DNA of 64,000 nucleotides from Actinomadura xylanilytica. Lineage in GTDB: Bacteria > Actinomycetota > Actinomycetes > Streptosporangiales > Streptosporangiaceae. How positions within the stretch are numbered: the first letter of the stretch is position 1; the number at the start of each line of letters is the position of its first letter. Positions 35,330-42,657 of the stretch are shown piece after piece. The translations under genes and the position numbers were made by a program. Below the pieces are notes generated by a model that saw only the letters and a program-made list of their open reading frames with translations, did not search any database and had not been told where the DNA came from. The stretch covers positions 2,092,276 through 2,156,275 of the forward strand of contig NZ_JASNWE010000001.1 of assembly GCF_030283145.1 (NCBI RefSeq), read 5' to 3'.

Positions 35330-36733
35330 GTGATCCGGGTGAACGAGACGACGACGACGGACCCGGCCCGTACCGGCCCGCGAACCCGCGCCTGGCCGGT
35401 GTTCTGGCTGCTGGCGACCGTGCAATTCATGATCATCCTGGATACCGGGATCGTCACGATCGCGCTGCCCGCGATCCGGGACGAGCTGGGGTTCACCCCC
35501 TCCGGCCTGCCCTGGGCGATGGACGCCTACATGCTCGCCCTGGGCGGCCTGGTCCTCGCGGGCGGGCGCGCCGCCGACCTCGCCGGGCGCCGCACGGCGC
35601 TCGCGGTGGGCGTGGCCGTGTTCACCCTCGCCTCAGTGGCGTGCGCGCTCGCGCCCGCACCCTGGGCGCTGGTCGCGGGCCGCGCGGTGCAGGGCGCCGG
35701 AGCCGCGCTCGCCGCCCCGGCCGCGCTCGCCGTGATCACCGACCTCTTCCCCGCGGGCCCGGACCGCGCCCGCGCCATGGGGCTCTTCGGCGGGATCGGC
35801 GGCGTGGCCGGGCCGACCGGGGTCCTGCTGGGCGGCGCGCTGTCCGCGTCGTCCTGGCGGCTGATCTTCCTGATCAACCTGCCCATCGGCGCGGTGCTCC
35901 TGGTGGCGCTGCTGCGGATGGTCCCCGCCCGGGGCCCGCGGGCGACCGGCGGCGCCGACGTGGCGGGCGCCTTCGCCGTGACGGCCGGGCTGTCCCTGCT
36001 CGTGTACGGGACCACGCAGGGGGCGGCACACGGCTGGAGCGGTTCCCGCCCACTGGCTGCCCTCGGGGTCGCCGCGTTGCTCATCGCGCTGTTCGTGCTG
36101 CGGCAGTTCACCGCGCGCGCGCCACTCCTGCCCCGCGCCCTGTTCGCGTCGCCGAGGATCTTTCTCATCAGCGCGGTGTTCGTTCTCCTGGGGGCGGCCC
36201 TCTATGGGACGTTCGTCACCAACGCACTCCACCTCCAAAACGACCGCGGGCTTCGCCCTCTCGTCGCCGCGGCGGTGATGGTGCCGCTCGACCTGGCCCT
36301 GCTCGCGGGCTCCCGCTCAGGCGGGCGCCTGATCGGCAAGCTGGGCCCGGTCAACGTCCTCGTGGGCGGCCTGGCCGTGCAGGCGGCCGGACTCGCCTGG
36401 CTGGCGGCGGCCCTCGCCCCGGACGGCGGCCTGGCCGTCTCGTTCCTGCTGCCGGGCGTGGTGGCGTGCACCGGGCTCGGGATCGCGATCGTCGGGGCGT
36501 TCGTCGTCTTCACCGGCCTCGCCGACGGCGACACGGCCGGCGCGATCTCCGGGCTGACCGTGACCACCAACCAGATCGGCGGCGCGATCGGCATCGCGGT
36601 GACCAGCACGATCATCGCTTCGGCCGGTGCGGGCACGGCCGGCGGGGGCGCGGCCGAGGCCCTGTGGACCACCGCCGGCCTCGCCCTGGCCGGGGCGCTC
36701 ATCGCCTTCCCTCTGCGGCTTTGCCGCAGGTGA
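35330..36733 (+). CDS. MFS transporter, EmrB/QacA-type efflux pump
   Basis: A 467-aa drug:H+ antiporter of the DHA2 kind with 14 expected spans. Motif D1/A is seen in LDTGIVTIALPAIRDELGF and GGRAADLAGRRTALAVGV; motif C in GVAGPTGVLLGGALS-like GGVAGPTGVLLGGAL. GTG at 35330 is the longest start; GTG at 35339 is equally possible. Divergent from the SDR gene across an 18-bp palindrome. The exported compound is unknown. Confidence 0.87.
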   Translation: MIRVNETTTTDPARTGPRTRAWPVFWLLATVQFMIILDTGIVTIALPAIRDELGFTPSGLPWAMDAYMLALGGLVLAGGRAADLAGRRTALAVGVAVFTLASVACALAPAPWALVAGRAVQGAGAALAAPAALAVITDLFPAGPDRARAMGLFGGIGGVAGPTGVLLGGALSASSWRLIFLINLPIGAVLLVALLRMVPARGPRATGGADVAGAFAVTAGLSLLVYGTTQGAAHGWSGSRPLAALGVAALLIALFVLRQFTARAPLLPRALFASPRIFLISAVFVLLGAALYGTFVTNALHLQNDRGLRPLVAAAVMVPLDLALLAGSRSGGRLIGKLGPVNVLVGGLAVQAAGLAWLAAALAPDGGLAVSFLLPGVVACTGLGIAIVGAFVVFTGLADGDTAGAISGLTVTTNQIGGAIGIAVTSTIIASAGAGTAGGGAAEALWTTAGLALAGALIAFPLRLCRR

Positions 36734-36812
36734 ACCGGGGTGCGTCGGGAAGTTATCCACAATCGGCGAAGGGTCTCCCGGACGGCCCGGCGGGCTGGCT
36801 AAGGTCGGCGCC

Positions 36813-37640
36813 ATGTCCACTTCGACTTCAGCCTCCCCGCCCACCGCCGAGCTCGGCGTCATCGGCGGTTCCGGGTTCTACTCCTTCCTCGACGACGTGC
36901 GCGAGGTGCGGGTCGAGACCCCGTACGGCCCGCCGAGCGACCCCATCGCCGTCGGCGAGCTGCACGGCCGCCGCGTCGCCTTCGTGCCCCGGCACGGCCG
37001 CGACCACCGCTATCCGCCGCACAAGATCCCCTATCGGGCCAACCTGTGGGCGCTGCGCTCGCTCGGCGTCCGCCAGGTGCTGGCGCCGAGCGCCGTCGGC
37101 TCGCTCACCCCCGACCACCCGCCCGGCACGCTCGCGATCCCCGACCAGCTCGTCGACCGCACGTCCGGCCGGCCGCAGACCTACTACGACGACGGCGCCG
37201 CGGTCCACGCGCCGTTCGCCGACCCCTACTGCCCGGTCGGCCGCCGCACCGCGGTCAGCGCCGCCACCGACGCGGGGTGGGGCCCGGTCGACGGCGGCAC
37301 CCTCGTCGTCATCGAGGGCCCGAGGTTCTCCACCCGCGCCGAGTCGCACTGGTTCGCCGCGCAGGGCTGGACCCTGGTCGGCATGACCGGCCACCCCGAG
37401 GCCGTCCTCGCCCGCGAGCTCGCGCTCTGCTACACCCCGCTCTGCCTGGTCACCGACCTCGACGCCGGGATCGAGGAGGGCGAGGGCGTCACGATGGAGG
37501 AGGTCCTCGGCGTCTTCGGCCAGAACATCGACCGGCTCCGCTCGCTCATGGGCGACGTGGTCAGGGCCCTGCCCACCGGACGCGGCTGCCCCTGCCCGAA
37601 CGCGCTGGACGGCGTCGAACTCCCCCTGGAGCTACCGTGA
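36813..37640 (+). CDS. mtnP: S-methyl-5'-thioadenosine phosphorylase family enzyme
   Basis: A 275-aa purine phosphorylase of family 2. It has LGVIGGSGFYSFLDDV, VPRHGRDHRYPPHKIPYRAN and the base-site segment WTLVGMTGHPEAVLARELAL; the phosphate and ribose sites look intact. It splits 5'-methylthioadenosine (or methylthioinosine) in methionine salvage. The MTGHPEAVLARE form of the base loop also occurs in methylthioinosine phosphorylases, so base preference is open. The stop overlaps the next start. Confidence 0.87.
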   Translation: MSTSTSASPPTAELGVIGGSGFYSFLDDVREVRVETPYGPPSDPIAVGELHGRRVAFVPRHGRDHRYPPHKIPYRANLWALRSLGVRQVLAPSAVGSLTPDHPPGTLAIPDQLVDRTSGRPQTYYDDGAAVHAPFADPYCPVGRRTAVSAATDAGWGPVDGGTLVVIEGPRFSTRAESHWFAAQGWTLVGMTGHPEAVLARELALCYTPLCLVTDLDAGIEEGEGVTMEEVLGVFGQNIDRLRSLMGDVVRALPTGRGCPCPNALDGVELPLELP

Positions 37641-38416
37641 GCGCCCGTGCGGCGCACCTCCGCCGCCCGCTGGCCGCGCTGTTCGCCGCGTCGGCGGCGG
37701 CGTTCGCCCTCACCGTCCTGGAACCCGGCCCGGCCGCCTCGGTACGCGTCCTGGCCGCCGCCCGCGACCTCCCCGGCGGCACGAGGCTCAAGGCCGCCGA
37801 CGTGCGCCCGCTCTTCCTGCCACCGGGCTCCGTCCCCGCCGGGGCCCTGCGGTCACGCGTGGTCGGACGCGTCCTCGCGGGCCCGATGCGCCGTGGCGAG
37901 CCGCTCACCGACGCCCGCTTCGTCGGCGGTGGCCTGCTCAAGGGCTACGGCCCGGAAACGGTCGCGACCCCGGTCCGCATCGCCGACGCGAGCGCCGTCC
38001 GCCTCGTCCGCACCGGCGACCGCATCGACGTCCTGACCGCCCCGCCCCGCTCTGACCAGCCTCTGGCGGAGCCCCCGCCAGAAGACCGGCCGATCCCGCA
38101 GAGCCGGTCCGACCCTCCGCAGGAACTCCCCGCAGACCCGCGACCCCAGCCACCCCCCGCACCCCCACCGACCCACCAGGCCGACACCCCACGACCGGCC
38201 GCCACCGCCCCACCCCTGCGAACGGCTTCCCTGGTGGAGGGGCGGGAATCGGCTCGGCTGGTGGTGGCGTCCGTGCCGGTCGTGGCGGTGCCCCGGCAGG
38301 CCGCAGGCAGCGCCGACGAGGGGGCGCTGGTCGTCCTGGCGACCGACCGTGCTCAGGCGGCGGCGCTCGCCGGGGCGGGGCCGGGCCTGTCCTTCACCAT
38401 CACTGGCCATTGGTAA
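37637..38416 (+). CDS. SAF-domain protein with N-terminal membrane anchor (CpaB/RcpC-like)
   Basis: A 259-aa protein: one N-terminal span (LAALFAASAAAFALTVL), a SAF domain at about residues 33-95 (VRVLAAARDLPGGTRLKAAD, SRVVGRVLAGPMRRGEPLTD), then RVADASAVRLVRTGDRIDVL as in Flp pilus assembly CpaB, a Pro-rich linker and a final beta stretch. GTG at 37637 overlaps the MTAP stop. No pilus genes are nearby; this lone form beside mscL is common in actinobacteria. Function unknown. Confidence 0.75.
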   Translation: MSARAAHLRRPLAALFAASAAAFALTVLEPGPAASVRVLAAARDLPGGTRLKAADVRPLFLPPGSVPAGALRSRVVGRVLAGPMRRGEPLTDARFVGGGLLKGYGPETVATPVRIADASAVRLVRTGDRIDVLTAPPRSDQPLAEPPPEDRPIPQSRSDPPQELPADPRPQPPPAPPPTHQADTPRPAATAPPLRTASLVEGRESARLVVASVPVVAVPRQAAGSADEGALVVLATDRAQAAALAGAGPGLSFTITGHW

Positions 38417-38461
38417 CCTCGACCAGTCATCAAATGGCTACCAATCGTCATGAGGAAGGTT

Positions 38462-38860
38462 ATGAGCGGCTTCAAGAAGTTCCTGTTCCGCGGCAACCTG
38501 GTGGAGCTGGCGGTCGCGGTCGTCGTCGGCGCCGCGTTCAGCGGGCTGGTCACCGCGTTCGTGAACTCGTTCATCGGCCCCCTGATCGCGCTGGTCGGCG
38601 GGCAGCCCGACTTCAGCCGGCTGGCCTTCAGCATCAACGGCACCCGGTTCCCGTACGGCGTGTTCGTCACCGCGGCGATCTCGTTCCTGATCATCGCCTC
38701 GGTCGTCTACTTCATCGTCGTACTGCCCCTCACCAAGCTGATGGCGCGCATGACCCGCGCCGAGGAGGCCGTCGAGCGGGAGTGCCCCGAGTGCCTCAGC
38801 GAGGTGCCGATCAAGGCGGCGCGCTGCAAGTTCTGCACCTCGGAGCTCGTTCCCGTCTGA
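38462..38860 (+). CDS. mscL: Large-conductance mechanosensitive channel MscL
   Basis: A 132-aa channel subunit opening under membrane tension to release solutes after osmotic downshock. MSGFKKFLFRGNLVELAVAV is the N-terminal amphipathic helix and start of TM1 (residues ~14-45), TM2 covers ~72-98. The C-terminus is unusual: in place of a simple bundle it ends in a zinc-ribbon-like CPECLSEVPIKAARCKFC. The ATG at 38462 follows AGGAAGG; an ATG 12 bases earlier is in frame. Confidence 0.92.
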   Translation: MSGFKKFLFRGNLVELAVAVVVGAAFSGLVTAFVNSFIGPLIALVGGQPDFSRLAFSINGTRFPYGVFVTAAISFLIIASVVYFIVVLPLTKLMARMTRAEEAVERECPECLSEVPIKAARCKFCTSELVPV

Positions 38861-38875
38861 CCGGCCGCGCACGGC

Positions 38876-38908
38876 CCGCTGAGGGCCGGGCGGAGGGGCC
38901 CTCAGCGG
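38876..38908. terminator. Bidirectional terminator between mscL and the VanY-type gene
   Basis: CCGCTGAGGGCC and GGCCCTCAGCGG form a perfect 12-bp stem with a 9-base loop, between two convergent genes and just overlapping the stop of the second. Confidence 0.75.
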
Positions 38909-39963
38909 TCGCCGTCGGTGCCGTACTCCCAGTGCCAGGGCTCGAACGGGTTGCTGTAGGCCCAGGCCGGATGGATCCACCCGTACACCTTGGCGTGGGA
39001 CTCCATCCAGTTGAACTGCGACGATCCGGAGCTCTGCACCCCGCCGCACAGGTCGACGGCCTGGCCCTTGCCGTGGTTGCTCGTCCCCGGGACGGCCGCG
39101 AACCCGGGCCGCTCGGCGTACACCCGGTGCTGATCGGGCAGGCTGCGGTAGGAGTCGGTGACGCAGATCTGCTGGCCGAACCGGCGCTTGTAGCCGGCGT
39201 TCAGCTTGTAGAACGCCAGCGCCGCGTCCGCCCGGAGCTGCGCGCCCTTCTGCGGCAGCGGGCACAGGTACTTCGCCGGGATCAGCCCGTTGGGGAACTG
39301 CCGCGATTTCGTCGCCAGGCTCTTGTCGCAGCTGGCCGCGAGGCGCTGGTCGAGCGGCAGCCGGCTGAGCATCGCGGTGAGCTGCTTGGTGAGCGTCGAC
39401 GACTTCTGCTTGAGCCCGTCGATCTGCTGCTGCACCCGGGTCTGATCGATCGCGTTGCGCGATTGCAGGTCCTGCGCCGCGGACACCAGCGACTGCTTGC
39501 GCTTCTGGAGCTCGTCGGCGTGGTCGACCAGTGCCTGCTGCGACCGGGCGAGCAGCGTCACGTCCGCGGTCGAGCGCAGCGCCGCGTCCGGGCTCCCGCC
39601 GCCGAAGATCGCCATCGATCCCGCGGCGCCCGGCTGCTGGTAGGAGGTGTTGGCCAGCCTGGCCAGCGGCAGCCGGATCCGGTTGAGCTCGGCCTCGGCG
39701 GTCGCCAGATCGCGCAGCGTGCCGCGGAGCTTGGTCTGCGCGGTCGCCAGCGCCTTCTTGCGGTCCTCCATCTCCTTGGTGGCCTTCTCCAGGTCCGTGC
39801 GAGCCTTGCTCGCCTCGCGACGCAGCGCCTCCAACGTGTCGCCCTCGCGTTCCGCCGCCCTTCCGGGCGTGAACGGTACGAGTGTCGCCATCACCAGGAA
39901 GACCGCGGTCAGCACAGCCGACCGGCGGGGGTTCGGCACTGTGGTTTTCCTCCTGATGCCCAA
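38902..39963 (-). CDS. Secreted M15 (VanY-type) D-alanyl-D-alanine carboxypeptidase with coiled coil
   Basis: A 353-aa exported protein. The signal peptide (SAVLTAVFLVMATLVPFTPG) is followed by long coiled-coil helices (about residues 40-200, with EALRREASKARTDLEKATKE), then a VanY/M15 peptidase domain whose zinc ligands lie in TSNHGKGQAVDLC (H and D) and FEPWHWEY (H). It should trim peptidoglycan stem peptides; coiled coils of this sort position cell-wall hydrolases at division or pole sites. The initiator ATG is 39963; a GTG eight codons later is possible. Confidence 0.85.
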   Translation of the reverse strand: MGIRRKTTVPNPRRSAVLTAVFLVMATLVPFTPGRAAEREGDTLEALRREASKARTDLEKATKEMEDRKKALATAQTKLRGTLRDLATAEAELNRIRLPLARLANTSYQQPGAAGSMAIFGGGSPDAALRSTADVTLLARSQQALVDHADELQKRKQSLVSAAQDLQSRNAIDQTRVQQQIDGLKQKSSTLTKQLTAMLSRLPLDQRLAASCDKSLATKSRQFPNGLIPAKYLCPLPQKGAQLRADAALAFYKLNAGYKRRFGQQICVTDSYRSLPDQHRVYAERPGFAAVPGTSNHGKGQAVDLCGGVQSSGSSQFNWMESHAKVYGWIHPAWAYSNPFEPWHWEYGTDGDR

Positions 39964-40022
39964 ATGCAGAACAGCGGCAGAACGCTACTACAGGTTCACC
40001 GATGATCTCTGAGTAACCGTGC

Positions 40023-40451
40023 TCATCGCGTACTGTAACCGCGTCGCTGACACCATTTGCGCAGGAAGGGGATGTCGCCCCATCGGCAGGACCGTCCGCG
40101 TTCGACCCGCCGCGGCGGTTTGCGCACGGGGGGCTTCGCCGTCACCGGCGGCGGCTGCCTCGCGCGGCGCGGCGCCTGCGCGGTGGTCGGCGGCGGGCGC
40201 GGCGGCACGTACTCGCCGCGGACGGGATTGCGCTCCGGCGGTGTCGGGACGGCCTGTTCGGCGGTGATCCCCGCCGGTGCGGGCTTGTCCTCGGGCTTGC
40301 CGCGTAACCCGATGCCGACCAGCCCCACCAGCACCAGCGGCACCGTGATCCCCCCGGCGACCAGTGCGGCCTTCCGCCTGCGCGCGGCGCGTCCCGCCGT
40401 CGGCTTGTCCAGAGATAGGGGCCGCTCCCGCCCACGATGCCGACCCGTCAC
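40023..40451 (-). CDS. Small proline-rich membrane protein of unknown function
   Basis: A 142-aa protein with a basic N-terminus, one span (AALVAGGITVPLVLVGLVGI, about residues 28-48), then a Pro/Arg-rich region (about 60-115) and a basic, Cys-containing end (RSCRWGDIPFLRKWCQRR). It would sit in the membrane with the tail outside. No family recognised. Coding is supported by the span and ordered composition but not by homology. Confidence 0.5.
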   Translation of the reverse strand: MTGRHRGRERPLSLDKPTAGRAARRRKAALVAGGITVPLVLVGLVGIGLRGKPEDKPAPAGITAEQAVPTPPERNPVRGEYVPPRPPPTTAQAPRRARQPPPVTAKPPVRKPPRRVERGRSCRWGDIPFLRKWCQRRGYSTR

Positions 40452-40582
40452 GGACCGAAGCGTATCGACCCCCGCCCCGCCCGGCCTAGAGATCCCGCCT
40501 CCCCGTTAAGAGGGAGCGACCGGTGGTCCCGTTCCTCTACCCTGGAGGTGCCGTCCGCTACGCTCATCCGGCGAACGGCAGT

Positions 40583-40655
40583 GCCTCCGTAGCTCAGGGG
40601 ATAGAGCACCGCTCTCCTAAAGCGGGTGCCGCAGGTTCGAATCCTGCCGGGGGCG
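40583..40655 (+). tRNA. tRNA-Arg (anticodon CCT), integration site of the element
   Basis: Acceptor GCCTCCG pairs with CGGGGGC (one G-T); anticodon stem CCGCT/AGCGG with loop CTCCTAA gives anticodon CCT, reading AGG; T arm GCAGG-TTCGAAT-CCTGC. The discriminator is G and CCA is encoded at 40656-40658. From 40613 onward the sequence is shared with a copy at 56189, so this tRNA is the left junction of an integrated element and has been kept whole by it. Confidence 0.95.
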
Positions 40656-40656
40656 C
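40613..40656 (+). repeat. attL, 44-bp direct repeat
   Basis: Covers TCTCCTAAAGCGGGTGCCGC through GGGGGCGC, i.e. the anticodon loop to 3' end of tRNA-Arg. It matches 56189-56232 except at 40639 (G here, A there). Confidence 0.9.
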
Positions 40657-40676
40657 CACGCTCACCAGCAACACCG

Positions 40677-40710
40677 AGCCCCCGACCAGCGCATACGCCG
40701 GTCGGGGGCT
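40677..40710 (+). terminator. Terminator after tRNA-Arg
   Basis: AGCCCCCGACC and GGTCGGGGGCT form an 11-bp stem with a 12-base loop, followed by TCCTGCTGT. It lies inside the element. Confidence 0.7.
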
Positions 40711-40802
40711 TCCTGCTGTGTGCGGTTGTATGCGGCTCGACACGGCCCTATGCGGCTGGCTGTTCCCGATGCGTTCCCACGGGGACCGAGCCAGCGCCGA
40801 CC

Positions 40803-42215
40803 TCAGTCGTCCCGGAGGGCTTCGGCGATGCGGCGTCTTGCGGCTTCATCCTGGCCAGCGATGCACTTCGCGTAGGTCCTCAAGAGGACTTCCACGCTGT
40901 GGCCTGCCCACTCGGCGACCTGGGGCCCCGGAACGCCGGCGTTGAGCCACGTTGAGACGCAGGCATGGCGGAGGTCATAGGGACGCCTGGCCAACGGCGA
41001 GGCGCAGTCGCTCGGGGTGAACGCAACCTGGCGGGCGGCGCGCCAGGCTCGCCGGTAGGTGATATTCGGCAGTTCGCCACCACGCACGCCATAGAAGAGT
41101 CTGCCGTCCGGGCCGTCCCTGAACTCTTCGAGGTGGCGGCGAAGGATCCTGACGAGAGCGGGCGGGCACGGAACCCTACGGGTGTGCCCATCGGCCCGGT
41201 GCTTGAGGGCACGTTCTTCGTACAGACCGCCGTCGTCTGTCCAGGCACGGCCGGCGTACGGAGCGGCCTTGCCGAGGTGAAGCTCCCCCCATGCGTCAGC
41301 GGGCTCTTCCATCCGCTCGGACTCGGCATTCCAGCCGAGATCGGGCAACGTGACGTTGCCCGTGCGGAGGTTGCTTACCTCCTCTGGCCGTAGCGCGGCG
41401 TAGTACATCAGCGCGAAGAACGCCACAAGGCGCCTACCGCTCGGCTCTTGCGCCTCTACAGCCCTCAACAAGGCACGCGCTTGGGTGTGATTGACCACGC
41501 TGCGACGGTCCACCTCGGCCGTACTGAGCACCTTTGGCCACTTGAGCGCCCGCATCGGGTTCTCGGCCAAGAGGTTCATCTCTACGGCGTAATCCATGGC
41601 GTTGGACAGCAGCATTCGATGCTTCCTGACCGTGTTGGCCGCGGCCCGCTTGCCGTTCAGCAGCGAGGTTCCCGCATCGACCAGCAACCGCACCGTGACG
41701 GGGTCCGCTAGAGCGGAAACAGGCTTGGTGTTCTGCGCCAGCCAGTGCAGGACAGCGGCAGAGTCTTCCGGCGCATTGCCACGGTCCTTGGTGTTGAAGC
41801 CCCATCGGTGCATGGCGGCCCTCAACTCGTGGTCAGCGGGCTTCCCCCGGTCTCCCGTGATCATTGCAGGCGTAGCCGCGGTCAGCGCTCGCGCGATGTC
41901 CTGGCGGTACTTTGCCGCGGCTCCCTTCCACTTCGCATCCACGTACGCACACGCGAAGTCATACCAGCCCATTTCGGCACTGCTGGCGCGCTCCCATGAG
42001 ACGGGTTCGCCAGTAACGATGCTGAACGCCTCGCCGCTGCGAGCCGCAGTGACGATGGCGCTTCGGTATGCGTCGGCTTGTGCCTCTTTCTTGAAAGGCC
42101 GCTTCCACCCTTTTCCAGCGACCTTCCACAGCACACGGTAGGACGTGACCTTACCGTCCTTGTTCGCGCGGGACTCGGTCTTGAAGACCCGCACATTATA
42201 AGTGGTCTTCTCCAT
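40803..42215 (-). CDS. int: Tyrosine recombinase (integrase) of the element
   Basis: A 470-aa site-specific recombinase. The N-terminal ~200 residues are the arm- and core-binding region; the catalytic domain shows Arg in ALRPEEVSNLR, His/Arg in RRPYDLRHACVSTWL, His in WAGHSVEVLLRTYAKC and the nucleophile Tyr in that same segment. It should carry out integration at attB in tRNA-Arg and, with Xis, excision. It lies next to attL, as usual, reads toward the tRNA, and its ATG overlaps the xis stop. Confidence 0.93.
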   Translation of the reverse strand: MEKTTYNVRVFKTESRANKDGKVTSYRVLWKVAGKGWKRPFKKEAQADAYRSAIVTAARSGEAFSIVTGEPVSWERASSAEMGWYDFACAYVDAKWKGAAAKYRQDIARALTAATPAMITGDRGKPADHELRAAMHRWGFNTKDRGNAPEDSAAVLHWLAQNTKPVSALADPVTVRLLVDAGTSLLNGKRAAANTVRKHRMLLSNAMDYAVEMNLLAENPMRALKWPKVLSTAEVDRRSVVNHTQARALLRAVEAQEPSGRRLVAFFALMYYAALRPEEVSNLRTGNVTLPDLGWNAESERMEEPADAWGELHLGKAAPYAGRAWTDDGGLYEERALKHRADGHTRRVPCPPALVRILRRHLEEFRDGPDGRLFYGVRGGELPNITYRRAWRAARQVAFTPSDCASPLARRPYDLRHACVSTWLNAGVPGPQVAEWAGHSVEVLLRTYAKCIAGQDEAARRRIAEALRDD

Positions 42216-42412
42216 CAGGCAGCGCCCTCCCGCGCGCCGAGCCAGCCGTCAAGCTCGCTTCGGCGAACCAGGAGCGCGCGGTTCGGGAGGGAAATACAGC
42301 GGGGAGCCCTGCCCTTGGCGCGCCACTCGTAGAAGGTGCGCCGGCTGATACGAAGTTCGGCGCACACCTCCTTGATCGTAAGCATCTCGCTAGTGCGTGC
42401 GGCCGTTTTCAT
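42215..42412 (-). CDS. xis: Excisionase / MerR-type helix-turn-helix protein
   Basis: A 65-aa DNA-binding protein: MLTIKEVCAELRISRRTFYE-WRAKGRAPRC followed by a wing with LPNRALLVRRSELDGWL, the standard HTH_17 excisionase pattern. ATG at 42412 was chosen because GAGG lies seven bases upstream, at the end of 67-bp repeat copy A. It overlaps int, so the two are co-translated. Confidence 0.88.
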   Translation of the reverse strand: MKTAARTSEMLTIKEVCAELRISRRTFYEWRAKGRAPRCISLPNRALLVRRSELDGWLGAREGAA

Positions 42413-42420
42413 ACTGCGAC

Positions 42421-42488
42421 CTCGTTGTTCAGGGGCGATCGGTTGGTTAGCGCGACTCCGGCGGCGTGCTTGGTGGCTTGAGCGCCGG
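42421..42488 (-). repeat. Element-specific ~67-bp repeat, copy A (before xis)
   Basis: On the plus strand it contains GATCGGTTGG and, 14 bases later, CGGCGGCGTGCTTGGTGGCT. The invariant 14-mer GCGTGCTTGGTGGC is shared by all four copies. Read in the direction of the genes it ends in the xis ribosome site. Confidence 0.75.
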
Positions 42489-42536
42489 CGACGGTGCGTG
42501 AGAGCGGTGCGGGCGTGTGGCGGGGCGCGGGGACGG

Positions 42537-42637
42537 GGGACACGGTGACAGAAGCCGACAGAAGGGCTTGTGTCGCCTTCTGTCACCGTGTCCCGGTGTC
42601 CCAGTGACGGGATCAACGGTTGGCGTGGTGACGGGAT
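42537..42637. repeat. Inverted and direct repeats between rep-type gene and xis (possible origin or terminator)
   Basis: GGGACACGGTGACAGAAG (42537-42554) is the perfect complement of CTTCTGTCACCGTGTCCC (42577-42594). GACAGAAG occurs twice in the left part and once inverted. GTGACGGGAT follows at 42604 and 42628, 24 bases apart. The set lies 20 bases after the rep-type gene. It could terminate that transcript or be an iteron-type origin. Confidence 0.5.
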
Positions 42638-42657
42638 GTAGCGGCCGGTGGGTGGGC

